Below are positions 1-9,132 of a stretch of DNA of 64,000 nucleotides, in pieces. Where the stretch lies: positions 1 to 64,000 of the forward strand of contig JAGBHU010000038.1 of assembly GCA_017935345.1 (NCBI GenBank). Reading direction: 5' to 3'. Source of the DNA: Coprococcus sp. (GTDB taxonomy: Bacteria > Bacillota > Clostridia > Lachnospirales > Lachnospiraceae). The translations under genes were made by a program, and so were the position numbers. Position 1 is the stretch's first letter. Every line of letters begins with the position of its first letter. The notes under the pieces are model-generated. The model saw only the letters and a program-made list of their open reading frames with translations, ran no database searches and was not told where the DNA came from.

Positions 1-1
1 A

Positions 2-1369
2 AGTACAGGCTTCTGGCCCGTCAAGTCCCGATTAAAGGAAGTAATCGACTATGCGGAGAACCCCGATAAAACCACCGATAAAAAGTTCTTGGACGAGGAC
101 TTGTGGGCGGCGCTCCGTTACGTGGAGAACGACCAAAAGACCGACCAAACAATGTATGTATCGGGAATCAACTGTCCGAAGCAGAGAGCCTATCAATGTA
201 TGATGGCAACCAAGCGGCGGTACGGAAAGCTCGGCGGCAACGTTGCCTATCACGGTTATCAGAGTTTTGTGGCAGATGAAGTCACTCCCGCTGAAGCACA
301 CCGTATCGGTGTTGAAACCGCAAAACGGATGTGGGGAACAAATTATGAGGTAGTTGTTACCACCCATCTCAACACGGATAACATTCACAACCATTTCGTG
401 ATAAATTCCGTTTCTTTTAAGATGGGCAGAAAGTTTGAAAACCATATCCGTGACCACGTGGAGCTTCGGCAGATCTCCGATGAAATGTGTGTAAAATACG
501 GTAAATCCGTAATCCCTTTTACGCATTTTTACGGGAATAAGAAAGCATATTGGGTGCAGAAGTCCGGCAGGCTCACTCACCGAGATATACTGCGGCGTGA
601 TGTGGATGAAGCTATCGCAAACAGCGGCAGTTTTAAGGAAATCGAGTATTGTATGAAAAATCTCGGTTATCGCTTTGAACGTGACTTTTATTACGATCAT
701 CCTTCCGTTATCGCTGACGGATGGAAACAAGCAATCCGTATCAGTAGTTTGGGTGAGAACTACACCAAAGAACGCATACGAGAACGATGCCGTGAAAATC
801 AAGTCGGACCGATTATGAACACCATTTATAATGCTCCGTACAAGCGAAAACCTCTGCTCGTAATCGAATACGAATGGCGGCGATTTGAACGTATGGATAC
901 GGTTCAAGTATTGTTTGCTCTGTTCATCGAATTACTGAAAATATGCACGGGCAACAATATTGAGGAAAAGCACAACCGACCACTCTCTCCGCTAATGCGG
1001 GCAGAGGTACAGAAATTAGATAAATATATTGAGGAATATAAGCTCCTTTGCGACAACCATATTGAGTCGCCAAAGGAGCTTTTGTCATTTCAAGAGAACT
1101 TATCTGCCCGTATCTCGGAATTAGAGCAGGAACGGTATATGGTTCGCTTGAAAATCCGCCGTGTAAAAACTCCCGAAGAAGATGCCGCTTTGAAGGCACA
1201 AGCCAAAGAAATCACAAAACAAATCACACCCCTGCGAAAGCAGAGAGATATTGTAAAACGCATCGAGGAGCATATTCCGAAGATACACGAGCTTCTTGAG
1301 CAGGAGCGCAATATCGAAATGAAACGAAATAATTTAATTAAAAAGAAAGAACGAGGTTATGAACGATGA
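2..1369 (+). CDS. Relaxase, MOBP/VirD2-like (5' end cut by window edge)
   Basis: This is the relaxase that would nick the element's oriT and stay bound to the transferred strand. The frame is open from base 2. The visible N-terminus (FWPVKSRLKEVIDY then AENPDKT) matches the usual start of Firmicutes relaxases, whose tyrosine before NPxKT is the presumed nucleophile, so probably only a handful of residues are missing. A TTG at 89 gives a shorter frame but would remove that tyrosine. The metal-binding histidine motif HLNTDNIHNH lies at about nt 365-394. The last third is charged and helical, probably coiled coil. The stop overlaps the ParB start (ATGA at 1366), suggesting translational coupling. 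Confidence 0.9.
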   Translation, partial: STGFWPVKSRLKEVIDYAENPDKTTDKKFLDEDLWAALRYVENDQKTDQTMYVSGINCPKQRAYQCMMATKRRYGKLGGNVAYHGYQSFVADEVTPAEAHRIGVETAKRMWGTNYEVVVTTHLNTDNIHNHFVINSVSFKMGRKFENHIRDHVELRQISDEMCVKYGKSVIPFTHFYGNKKAYWVQKSGRLTHRDILRRDVDEAIANSGSFKEIEYCMKNLGYRFERDFYYDHPSVIADGWKQAIRISSLGENYTKERIRERCRENQVGPIMNTIYNAPYKRKPLLVIEYEWRRFERMDTVQVLFALFIELLKICTGNNIEEKHNRPLSPLMRAEVQKLDKYIEEYKLLCDNHIESPKELLSFQENLSARISELEQERYMVRLKIRRVKTPEEDAALKAQAKEITKQITPLRKQRDIVKRIEEHIPKIHELLEQERNIEMKRNNLIKKKERGYER

Positions 1370-2226
1370 AAAACACTAAGAAAAATATCTCCATTGAGAA
1401 ATTAAACCCATTTGAGAACCACCCCTATAAGGTGCAGGACAATGAGGAAATGGAAGCTCTTGCCGAAAGCATTAAAGCTCACGGCATTGTATCTCCCATC
1501 ATAGTCCGCCCCTTGGAAAACACCACAGATGAATATGAGATCATATCCGGTCACAGACGGGTTATGGCAAGCAGAAAGGCAGGGATTACCGAAATCCCTG
1601 CCTTAATTGTTTCTCTTGATCGTGATGCGGCGGCGATTGTGCTTGTGGACAGCAATTTGCACCGAGAGCATATTTTGCCGAGCGAAAAAGCCTTTGCTTA
1701 CAAGATGAAAGCAGAAGCGTTGGAACATCAGGGATGGAGGTCTGACCTAACTTCGTGCCAAGTTGGCACGAAGTTAAGGACGGACGAACAAATTGCCACT
1801 GATGCCAATGACAGCGCACGGCAAATTCAACGCTATATTCGTCTTACCAATCTCATCCCCGAAATTCTGAAATATGTGGATGAGGGTCGCATTTCATTCA
1901 CTCCCGCTGTCGAGCTTTCCTATCTCAACGAACAGGAACAGCATGACCTATTGGAACAGATTGAGCAAAACGATTGTACCCCGTCACTTTCGCAGGCTTG
2001 TCGCTTTAAGAAGATAAGCCAAGAGGACGGCTTAACCCCCGAAGTGATTGCCACCATTATGGGCGAAGAAAAAGCCAATCAGCGGGAAATGTTCAAAGTC
2101 CCGATGGAGCGCATCCGCCAATATGTCCCTAACGCCAACGCAAAGCAGGCTGAGGATTTTGTTTTGAAGGCTTGTGAGCATTACCGCAAATTTTTAATCC
2201 GTCAGCGCAATCGTGATGAAAGGTAA
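1366..2226 (+). CDS. ParB/Spo0J-like protein of the mobile element
   Basis: A 286-residue ParB-family protein. Residues about 8-95 form the ParB N-terminal domain with a well-kept box (SGHRRVMA), followed by a KorB-like helix-turn-helix region (about 100-200, including ARQIQRYIRLT). Proteins of this type are standard cargo of Firmicutes integrative elements and are thought to act in element maintenance or regulation; no partner ParA is visible. The start overlaps the relaxase stop. Residues about 128-137 (TSCQVGTKLR) are encoded by a near-perfect DNA palindrome, listed separately. No truncation is seen. Confidence 0.88.
   Translation: MKNTKKNISIEKLNPFENHPYKVQDNEEMEALAESIKAHGIVSPIIVRPLENTTDEYEIISGHRRVMASRKAGITEIPALIVSLDRDAAAIVLVDSNLHREHILPSEKAFAYKMKAEALEHQGWRSDLTSCQVGTKLRTDEQIATDANDSARQIQRYIRLTNLIPEILKYVDEGRISFTPAVELSYLNEQEQHDLLEQIEQNDCTPSLSQACRFKKISQEDGLTPEVIATIMGEEKANQREMFKVPMERIRQYVPNANAKQAEDFVLKACEHYRKFLIRQRNRDER
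1748..1776. repeat. 29-bp perfect inverted repeat inside the parB-like gene
   Basis: Two 14-base arms (TAACTTCGTGCCAA and its exact complement) flank a single G. The repeat sits within coding sequence between the ParB domain and the helix-turn-helix. It could be a binding site for the ParB-like protein or a hairpin in the mRNA; neither is shown by sequence alone. Confidence 0.85.
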
Positions 2227-2236
2227 GGTGAAGAAT

Positions 2237-2515
2237 ATGAAAAAAGTTGATATATTGTTTGATCCAACGGTGGTATATGTAACGCCACCTGAACCCATAG
2301 ACGAAAACGAACCTGTTGACCTTGTTGATTATATGATACCCCGCAGTAACGAGTGTGTACTTGATTACAGCAAGGTGCGCCATTTTGGTGAAGATACCTT
2401 CACTATGAAGATCGGCGGTACAACCTACGAAGTATCCACGCATTTTAATCCCAATGGCAGGCAGTGCGTATTTGAACAATTTAAGGAACTGATATTATCC
2501 GAGCATTTGCTGTGA
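2237..2515 (+). CDS. Small TnpW-like protein of the mobile element
   Basis: A 92-residue protein of uncertain function. The C-terminal half (IGGTTYEVSTHFNPNGRQ followed by a short amphipathic helix) resembles the small TnpW-type proteins found beside large serine recombinases in Firmicutes elements; this is recognition by pattern, not by search. The ATG at 2237 is preferred over GTG/ATG codons at 2213/2216 because an AGGTAAGGTGAAG ribosome-binding stretch sits just upstream of it. The gene begins 10 bases after the parB-like stop, so it belongs to the same transcript. The acidic N-terminal segment has no recognised motif. Confidence 0.65.
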   Translation: MKKVDILFDPTVVYVTPPEPIDENEPVDLVDYMIPRSNECVLDYSKVRHFGEDTFTMKIGGTTYEVSTHFNPNGRQCVFEQFKELILSEHLL

Positions 2516-2603
2516 TGCTTGCACATTGGTAAAAGACAATCGGGCATTGTAAAATATAAATACCCTTTTTGCAATGTCCGGTTGTCGGAAAGGAGATTAT
2601 GAA

Positions 2604-4343
2604 ATGACAACTGCAAACAATATTAAAGGACAAAATTTAGATATAAACGAAGAATTGATTACCGCCCTCTACTGCCGCCTTTCTGTCGAAGATATAAAGG
2701 ATGATAAGGATAAAAAGCGTAAAAATAAAGAGGACGAATCGAACAGCATCAGCAATCAAAAGCAGATTTTACTTGACTACTGTAAGCGACACGGTTATAA
2801 AAACACAATGTTTTTCGTGGATGACGGTATTTCCGGTACGAGCTTTGACCGAAGCGATTTCAACCGTATGCAAAAGATGGTTGAGGAAGGTAAGATTTGC
2901 AGAATTATTGTAAAAGACCTGTCCCGCTTCGGGCGTGAACAGGTGGAAGCAGGCAGACTTACCCAAATCGTATATCCGTCGCTGGGTGTTACTTTCATCT
3001 CTATTCAAGAGAATGTAAACAGTACCACCGGCGAAGGTATGGAAATGCTTCCATTTTATAATATTTTCAACGAATGGTATGCGGCGCAGACTTCCAAAAA
3101 GATCCGTGCCGTGTGGCAATCCAAGGCAGACAACGGCAAACGCATTTCCTCTACTGTGCCTTACGGTTATGTAAGGGATGCAGAGGACAAAGAAAAATGG
3201 CTGATTGATGAGCCTGCGGCGGATGTTGTGCGAAAAATATACGAACTGTGCCTTGCAGGGCGTGGCCCGTCACAGATCGCAAGACAGTTGGAAAACGAGC
3301 GTGTGTTAGTACCTTCTGCTTACTATGAATCCGTCGGTAGAAAGCACTCGCAAAAAGTTCCGCTTAATCCGTATAACTGGGATCAAGCAACGGTTGTTGG
3401 TATTTTGGAAAACAGGCAGTACACGGGATGTGCCGTGAACTTCAAAAGTACCACCGTCAGCTATAAGGTTCACAAGGTTATTCATAACCCCGTTGACCAA
3501 CAGCAGATTATTCCCAATATGCAGGAGCCGATTATCAGCGAAGAAGTATGGCTGAGAGTACAGGAACTTCGTGAAAACCGCCGCCGTAATACTGCAACGG
3601 GCAGAACAAGCCTGTTTTCGGGATTGGTATTTTGTCCCGATTGCGGTGCAAAACTGCACTTCTGTGCGGCAAAGAGCCTAAAGCCAAACCAAGAGTTTTT
3701 CCGCTGTGCCAATTATAAAGACGGCAGAGGAACTTGTAAAATCCACTATATCCGTAATGTAGTGCTTGAAAAAATCGTGCTTGAAGCAATCAGCAATATG
3801 GCAGACTTTGTTCGCTGTCACGAAAGCATATTCCTTTATATGATAGCGAAGAAAAATAAGGCGATGCAAAAGGCTGAATTTGAAAGGCTGAAAAAGACGG
3901 TTTCGGATAGTAAAATCCGTTTGGCTGAGTTGGATAAGCTGATGGCGAAGTTGTATGAGGATAATGCTCTCGGTCGAGTAAAAGATGATTTCTACGAAAT
4001 GATGATGAAAAATTATGAACGGGAGCAAAAGGAACTGACAAAGGTTGTTGCCAACGGGGAACAAGTGTTGCAGTCCTCCGAACAAAAATCTGCTGATACG
4101 AGGCTTTTAATCCGTACCTTTAGAGAAATGACGGATATTACGGAACTGACACCGATTATTGTGAATAAGCTGATTGAACGCATTGAAGTTCACAACAATG
4201 ACAAGTCAAGCGGTCATTGCTATGTAAAAGTGGATATTTACTTTACGGGCGTAGGAATGATCTCTATACCTTCCGCAGAAGAACTTATTGCTATGATGGA
4301 AGATATACGGAAAAATCCGGAGGCATACCGACTTGCAGCTTGA
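2604..4343 (+). CDS. Large serine recombinase (TnpX-like integrase)
   Basis: Catalyses integration and excision of the element. About 579 residues from ATG 2604, which follows AAAGGAG by 8 bases; the in-frame ATG at 2574 has no such site. The N-terminal resolvase domain contains the catalytic serine in YCRLSVED and the VKDLSRFGR motif (residues about 10-150). The recombinase domain follows (about 170-310), then a zinc ribbon (CPDCG ... C ... C), a long coiled coil (about 400-480) and a C-terminal tail ending in RKNPEAYRLAA. Length and layout match intact family members. It is the last gene of the element. Confidence 0.95.
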   Translation: MTTANNIKGQNLDINEELITALYCRLSVEDIKDDKDKKRKNKEDESNSISNQKQILLDYCKRHGYKNTMFFVDDGISGTSFDRSDFNRMQKMVEEGKICRIIVKDLSRFGREQVEAGRLTQIVYPSLGVTFISIQENVNSTTGEGMEMLPFYNIFNEWYAAQTSKKIRAVWQSKADNGKRISSTVPYGYVRDAEDKEKWLIDEPAADVVRKIYELCLAGRGPSQIARQLENERVLVPSAYYESVGRKHSQKVPLNPYNWDQATVVGILENRQYTGCAVNFKSTTVSYKVHKVIHNPVDQQQIIPNMQEPIISEEVWLRVQELRENRRRNTATGRTSLFSGLVFCPDCGAKLHFCAAKSLKPNQEFFRCANYKDGRGTCKIHYIRNVVLEKIVLEAISNMADFVRCHESIFLYMIAKKNKAMQKAEFERLKKTVSDSKIRLAELDKLMAKLYEDNALGRVKDDFYEMMMKNYEREQKELTKVVANGEQVLQSSEQKSADTRLLIRTFREMTDITELTPIIVNKLIERIEVHNNDKSSGHCYVKVDIYFTGVGMISIPSAEELIAMMEDIRKNPEAYRLAA

Positions 4344-4352
4344 CAAAAGGAA

Positions 4353-4384
4353 ACGGTGCAACCCCTTTTACGGGGTTACACCGT
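4353..4384 (+). terminator. Hairpin after the recombinase gene, possible terminator or element-end repeat
   Basis: An inverted repeat with arms ACGGTG-C-AACCCC and GGGGTT-A-CACCGT (one mismatch, 6-base loop) starts 9 bases after the recombinase stop. No T-run follows, so it is not a textbook intrinsic terminator. It may instead mark the element's terminal region. Confidence 0.5.
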
Positions 4385-4451
4385 ACCTTACTTAAAATAC
4401 TTCCTTACGTGGTCTGTCCATTTACACAGCATTTTTTCTATTTCATTCTGT

Positions 4452-5471
4452 CTACGATTTATTTGAACTTAAATCAACTATCAGAAGCTCTACAGCTATT
4501 CCATCCGTAGTCTGACCCGTTTTAATCCTGTAATCAATATCCTGACAACGCTCTACGATATTTTTAAGCTCAGGAAGAGAATAGTATTTACATTGCTGAC
4601 TGTACTTCTTTACTGCCCATGCCTGAACGCCCATAACGGAAGCTGCCTGTGCATCACTCTTTCCCTCAGACATACAAAGTTTTGCTTTCAGCATCATGTC
4701 AAACTGCCTTGTTATCAGATACAAAATTCTCATGGCAGGCTCGCGGTTCTCTAACAGCTCATGGTACAAATGAATTGCCTTTGATTGGTCTCTTCTGGCT
4801 ATCGAGTCAACCATTTCGAAAACTTTGCTTTCAGCACCCACAATACACACATTTTCCACATCTGAAAGTGTTACCATATCGTTCTCATAAGCATAACAAA
4901 TCAATTTCTCGATTTCATTCTTAATACACATCATATCGGAAGAGGCTGCTTCCATGATCTTAAATACAGCAGCATCCTCTACATTTTTTCCTGCAGCTTT
5001 AAACAGGGATTTAATCCATATAGCCATTGTCCTGTCATCAGGTGTATGAAAGCATAGCACCTCGCCACAGGCATCAACCGTCTTAAACAATTTATTTCTC
5101 TTATCTATCTCTGTTTCTACAAATACAATTACTGTCGTATCAGGCAATTCCTTCAGCTTATCGGCAAACAACTCACAGCTTGTTTTAAACAACCCGCTGC
5201 CCTCCACAAGTACAACTCTTCGTTCTGCCAGAAACGGCATAGTCTCACAAAAATCAATAACATCTGTCGTATTTATTTTCTCTCCAATATATCTGGAAAA
5301 GTTCATTGTATCATTGACATCCGTAAGCGCAGCAAGCAGCTTGTCCCGATACTGGTTCATAAGATACTTTTCATCCCCATATAACAGATAAATTCCGGCA
5401 AAGCTGTTATTTTTTATATGTTCATTGATTACTGTCATTCCGTTTTTTTCCGCCTGTTTTTTTACCGCCAT
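4452..5471 (-). CDS. holA: DNA polymerase III subunit delta
   Basis: The delta subunit of the clamp loader, which opens the beta sliding clamp. The 339-residue protein begins with the expected fold (FAGIYLLYGDEKYLMNQY, residues about 25-42) and ends in the family's usual AVELLIVDLS. Full length; the neighbouring mobile element has not cut it. The ATG at 5471 follows a GGAGAGGAG site. It is the last gene of a minus-strand run behind comEC but lies 149 bases away and has a promoter of its own (5557-5585). The comEC-holA order is common in Firmicutes. Confidence 0.93.
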   Translation of the reverse strand: MAVKKQAEKNGMTVINEHIKNNSFAGIYLLYGDEKYLMNQYRDKLLAALTDVNDTMNFSRYIGEKINTTDVIDFCETMPFLAERRVVLVEGSGLFKTSCELFADKLKELPDTTVIVFVETEIDKRNKLFKTVDACGEVLCFHTPDDRTMAIWIKSLFKAAGKNVEDAAVFKIMEAASSDMMCIKNEIEKLICYAYENDMVTLSDVENVCIVGAESKVFEMVDSIARRDQSKAIHLYHELLENREPAMRILYLITRQFDMMLKAKLCMSEGKSDAQAASVMGVQAWAVKKYSQQCKYYSLPELKNIVERCQDIDYRIKTGQTTDGIAVELLIVDLSSNKS

Positions 5472-5556
5472 ATGGTACTCCTCTCCGTTTGTCTATCCGC
5501 TTACAAAAGAATTTTCATACCCCCTCGTAAAAGGGAACACGACACTTATTACGAGT

Positions 5557-5585
5557 AGTATAGCATAAAAAAGCAGCTTCCTCAA
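5557..5585 (-). promoter_or_regulatory. Sigma-A-type promoter for holA
   Basis: On the minus strand, TTGAGG (5580-5585), a 17-base spacer and TATACT (5557-5562), 86 bases before the holA start. Confidence 0.65.
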
Positions 5586-5620
5586 TCTTAACTGCCGAAT
5601 CATAATAACCTGCAAACTAC

Positions 5621-8116
5621 CTAATCGCAATAACCTGTCATTTTACCATCTTCATAAATAACCGCCCCACTTCGGTCCGTCCTGAATATTTCAGCCAAAA
5701 TCGTATCCAGTCGTTTTAATGTTTCTTTATGCGGATGTCCATAGATATTATCCCTTCCACAGGAAATAACCGCATAATCAGGATTACATGCCGCCAGGAA
5801 CCCGTCGCAGCTCGAATACTTCGAACCATGATGTGCAATCTTTAAGATATCACATGCAAGGTCCGTATTCATGGCAAGCAGCTCTTCTTCTGCCGGTTCT
5901 CCTATATCTCCTGTAAATACTGCCGACAGCTTCTTCGTCTCAAGCTTTAATACAAGTGACAGATTATTTGCATCAGGTCCTGCGGAAGCTTTTGAAGGAT
6001 ACAGGCATTTGATACAAATGCCCTTTTCGTTTGCAATTTCTTCGTTTGTGGGTTCTTCTTTTGCACTCAATTCATCTGCTTTCTCCGCACCTGATTCCGC
6101 TCCGTCAACAATCGTTCCTTCTACAAATACATCACCAGCCCCCACATATATAACATGAATATTCTTTTTCGCCGCCAAGGCAGTAAGTTCATATAAAGCA
6201 GCTCTGTCACCATACTCTGTTACCACCAGATTTTCTATTGTTATCCCTGTATGCTCCGTACCAATCAGATACCTGATTCCTGAAATATGGTCTTCGTCTC
6301 CATGTGTTACGAATACATAATGAAGTCGGCTCATACCATAATATTTTATGGCAGGCATCAACCTGTATTCTCCCATATTATCCACACTGGAAGAACCTCC
6401 GTCTATCAGTATGTTGATACCGGTTTCCGTACTGATTAATATTCCGTCTCCCTGCCCCACATCAAGAAAAACAATACGGAAACAACCCTTAAAATACACT
6501 GATATTCCAATTATCAGTGCTGCACATGCGCCAATTTCAAGTATCACAATTTTTAATCGCCTGATACAATTCTTTTCATATCCACGTCGTTCATCTTTTT
6601 TGATAATATATTTCTTTTCACAGCCACATTCATCTTTTTGGGTAATATACAATACCATTCCGCCAATCATAATGCCAATCGCCATATAGTAAAAAATAAC
6701 CGCCTCTATGCCAATATGACCTGTATTGATATTTGCATATGGCAGCTTTTCAAATACGCTGCACAGCACATCATAAATTGCCAGTATAAACCTTACCGGT
6801 ATTGCCATCCATTTTGCAAGCGGAACAAACAGAAAGCCTGTGAAAATTGAAAAAACGCTTGAAAAGAGAACAACCGAAACAAGTGGAACAACAATGAGAT
6901 TAATCAAAATACCATATAGTGGAAATTCATAATAAAAATAGACAACAATCGGTGTTGTAATAATATTGACGGACAAGCTGACAAGCAATGCTGAAACAAT
7001 CCTGTTATCTGCCTTTTTCCCTATCATGGATTTCAATACGGGAAATACGGTTGCAATTGCATAGACTGCTCCAAACGATAATAAAAATCCTACATCCTTT
7101 ATTATATAAGGGTTGGCAATACACAAAGTGATACAGGAAAGTCCAAGAGATGTACGCATATCAGCGCTTCTGCCCAAAGCCTTTCCCACAATATCTGTCA
7201 CAAGCATGATAATGGCTCTGGTTGTAGATACCGCAAGACCTGTTATCATTCCATATAATATAATAACGCACGAGGCAATCGTTCCTGATATCAAATAAGA
7301 GCCTATATACTTCTTCAATTTCCGAAACAGTCCCATTCCCAGCAGTGCTATATGCAGCCCCGATATGGCAAGAATATGTGCAATTCCGTTTCTCTGATAC
7401 AAGCGTTTTGTGTTTTTGTTAATATCGGCTCTTTCTCCCAATATCATCGCCTTTACCAAGCCACCGTCAGGCTCGGGAAAAATCTCATTGATGATTTGTT
7501 CCGCTTTATTTCTCAGCTTGTAAAGCATATTCGCAAGATACTGATAGTCGTTGCTCTTTTGAATAACTTTCCCATGATAGATCAAAAAATAGATTCCTTT
7601 GTTTTTATAATATTTCCTCGCATCAAACTGCCCCGGATTCGAAGGCAGTTCAGACATACCCGCCTGTCCCTCTATGACAAGCGATTGTCCAAGCTTAAGC
7701 CCTGTTATATCCTTCAAATATACACAACTCTTTATGCTGCCTTTATATTTCACAGTTCCATCATCCGTATTCAATTCGTTACACGTTATGTATACTCTAT
7801 ATGCATTTTCGCCCTGCTGTATATCCGATATTTTTCCTGACACTACACACAAAACCTTGTCCTGCTGCCATGAAAATATTTCATTTGCAAGCTTCTCTTT
7901 GACTTCTACCGTATTCATATTGAGATATCCGATACAGACAAACAGCATACAGATAAATCCGATTTTCAGTAAACTTACATTTTTAATATTGGCAAAAAGA
8001 AAGGCTGTTCCTTTTATTCCTCTTGCAAAAAATAATAAAAGCACAGCCATAATCATCAATATACCTATTTTCCAATTACCACTATTATGTACTATGGCAT
8101 ATGCCTCTCCAAGCAC
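5621..8116 (-). CDS. comEC: ComEC/Rec2 DNA-uptake channel protein
   Basis: Inner-membrane channel carrying transforming single-stranded DNA into the cytoplasm. At least 831 residues: an N-terminal membrane part and OB-like region, the competence domain with many membrane helices (about 220-500, including GIAHILAISGLHIALLGMG), and a C-terminal metallo-beta-lactamase-like domain with FLDVGQGDGI, THGDEDHISG and AHHGSKYSS. The first canonical start in frame is GTG 8116, which has no ribosome-binding site and begins inside a hydrophobic helix. Twelve codons upstream, in frame, lies AUA (8150-8152) at ideal distance (8 bases) from AGGAGG, opening with KRPLFWVAVAF, which looks like the true N-terminus. 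The start codon therefore seems to have changed from AUG to AUA; the body of the gene is intact. Confidence 0.93.
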   Translation of the reverse strand: MLGEAYAIVHNSGNWKIGILMIMAVLLLFFARGIKGTAFLFANIKNVSLLKIGFICMLFVCIGYLNMNTVEVKEKLANEIFSWQQDKVLCVVSGKISDIQQGENAYRVYITCNELNTDDGTVKYKGSIKSCVYLKDITGLKLGQSLVIEGQAGMSELPSNPGQFDARKYYKNKGIYFLIYHGKVIQKSNDYQYLANMLYKLRNKAEQIINEIFPEPDGGLVKAMILGERADINKNTKRLYQRNGIAHILAISGLHIALLGMGLFRKLKKYIGSYLISGTIASCVIILYGMITGLAVSTTRAIIMLVTDIVGKALGRSADMRTSLGLSCITLCIANPYIIKDVGFLLSFGAVYAIATVFPVLKSMIGKKADNRIVSALLVSLSVNIITTPIVVYFYYEFPLYGILINLIVVPLVSVVLFSSVFSIFTGFLFVPLAKWMAIPVRFILAIYDVLCSVFEKLPYANINTGHIGIEAVIFYYMAIGIMIGGMVLYITQKDECGCEKKYIIKKDERRGYEKNCIRRLKIVILEIGACAALIIGISVYFKGCFRIVFLDVGQGDGILISTETGINILIDGGSSSVDNMGEYRLMPAIKYYGMSRLHYVFVTHGDEDHISGIRYLIGTEHTGITIENLVVTEYGDRAALYELTALAAKKNIHVIYVGAGDVFVEGTIVDGAESGAEKADELSAKEEPTNEEIANEKGICIKCLYPSKASAGPDANNLSLVLKLETKKLSAVFTGDIGEPAEEELLAMNTDLACDILKIAHHGSKYSSCDGFLAACNPDYAVISCGRDNIYGHPHKETLKRLDTILAEIFRTDRSGAVIYEDGKMTGYCD

Positions 8117-8169
8117 AAATGCAACAGCAACCCAAAACAGCGGTCTTTTTATGATAACATCCTCCTATC

Positions 8170-9123
8170 TCAATCGGCAAATGAATAATTACCACGATAA
8201 ACCAATGATAAATCCATATCATCCATCACAACCTCGGATTCACTTCCTCCTCCAACTGAAAAACGTACCCCGTCTATATATTCAATACTCATTAACGAAT
8301 TTACGATTGAATATATAATGACATGACTCTCAACATCATCCTTTCCTTTTAAAAACTTTTCGTTCACATCGATACAACAGATTCCATCGTTAATGGTTAT
8401 GTTATTTACAAGCGAGTCTCTTGGAAATGGATTGATATATCCCACATCCTCTGCACTTCTCAAACAATTGATGATCTGGTTTTCCAAAGACTCCTTTACT
8501 GACATATCAAGCACTACCTGTTCTGCTTTAAGCCTTGTGCCATCTTCATACGGATAATAGATGACTGCCGTATATTCAGAATCAAGCACGTTTCTAAGCC
8601 TTGTAAAATTATCTGAATGATATGTCTCATATTGAACATCCTGCTCATCAATCAGGTTTATCATCTGAAAAGTAACTGCATTTACCGCTTCAAGCTGGCA
8701 TAATGTATTCGTAAATGCCGCCTTACACAAAAGCATATTATATGAGGAAATACTTTCATAATCCATATTGAATATTAAGGTAACCGTTCCCTCCCCATCA
8801 TATGTATATCTCTGGTATGTCATACCCGAAGGCACAGGCGTATATGCAGACTTCGTCTGGTCAGCATCTAACATCTTTACCATTACACTATCTATCATGC
8901 TCTCCGCAGCAGCCAGCTGGTCTATGTTATATTCCTCCAGTACATAGTCCTTCCAGTCCGCATCCACATAATACAGGTCTATCGCTATCATATTGTTTAT
9001 TGTACTATTATCCTTGACCTCTTTCTGTGTGCCTGCATCCTCCTTCGCACCGCAGCCTGTCTGGCAAATCAGCAAAAATACTACAAGCATTACAGAAAAA
9101 AAGTTGTTCCAAATTTTTTTCAT
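8170..9123 (-). CDS. GerMN-domain lipoprotein
   Basis: A 317-residue exported protein. Residues 1-26 form a signal peptide ending in TGC, a plausible though imperfect lipobox (QTGC). The remainder contains two GerMN-like repeats: residues about 90-185 (VTLIFNMDYESISSYNMLL onward) and about 215-305 (NNITINDGICCIDVNEKF onward, SVGGGSESEV). GerMN domains occur in spore germination protein GerM and in actinobacterial LpqB. The start is 9 bases after the histidine kinase stop, so it is co-transcribed with the two-component system and may sense or modulate it from outside the membrane. Its specific role is inference. Confidence 0.85.
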   Translation of the reverse strand: MKKIWNNFFSVMLVVFLLICQTGCGAKEDAGTQKEVKDNSTINNMIAIDLYYVDADWKDYVLEEYNIDQLAAAESMIDSVMVKMLDADQTKSAYTPVPSGMTYQRYTYDGEGTVTLIFNMDYESISSYNMLLCKAAFTNTLCQLEAVNAVTFQMINLIDEQDVQYETYHSDNFTRLRNVLDSEYTAVIYYPYEDGTRLKAEQVVLDMSVKESLENQIINCLRSAEDVGYINPFPRDSLVNNITINDGICCIDVNEKFLKGKDDVESHVIIYSIVNSLMSIEYIDGVRFSVGGGSESEVVMDDMDLSLVYRGNYSFAD

Positions 9124-9132
9124 ATCGTATAC

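Larger units (their letters stand above)
1..4451. mobile_element. Right part of an integrative mobilizable/conjugative element
   Basis: Four consecutive plus-strand genes are a relaxase, a ParB-like protein, a small TnpW-like protein and a large serine recombinase. Tight spacing and a 4-base overlap mark one module, and this gene set is typical of Firmicutes integrative elements of the Tn4451/TnpX kind. The chromosomal gene holA follows on the opposite strand at 4452 and looks intact, so the right end lies between the recombinase stop (4343) and 4451. The exact junction cannot be placed because the left end is outside the window. Whether it is mobilizable only or self-conjugative cannot be told, since no secretion genes are visible. 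Confidence 0.85.

Noticed and set aside
32..907. Long minus-strand open frame opposite the relaxase
   Set aside because: It lies wholly antisense to a clear relaxase, has no ribosome-binding site and resembles no family.
4217..4510. 97-codon plus-strand frame spanning the recombinase end and holA end
   Set aside because: Overlaps two real genes in other frames and has no start signal.
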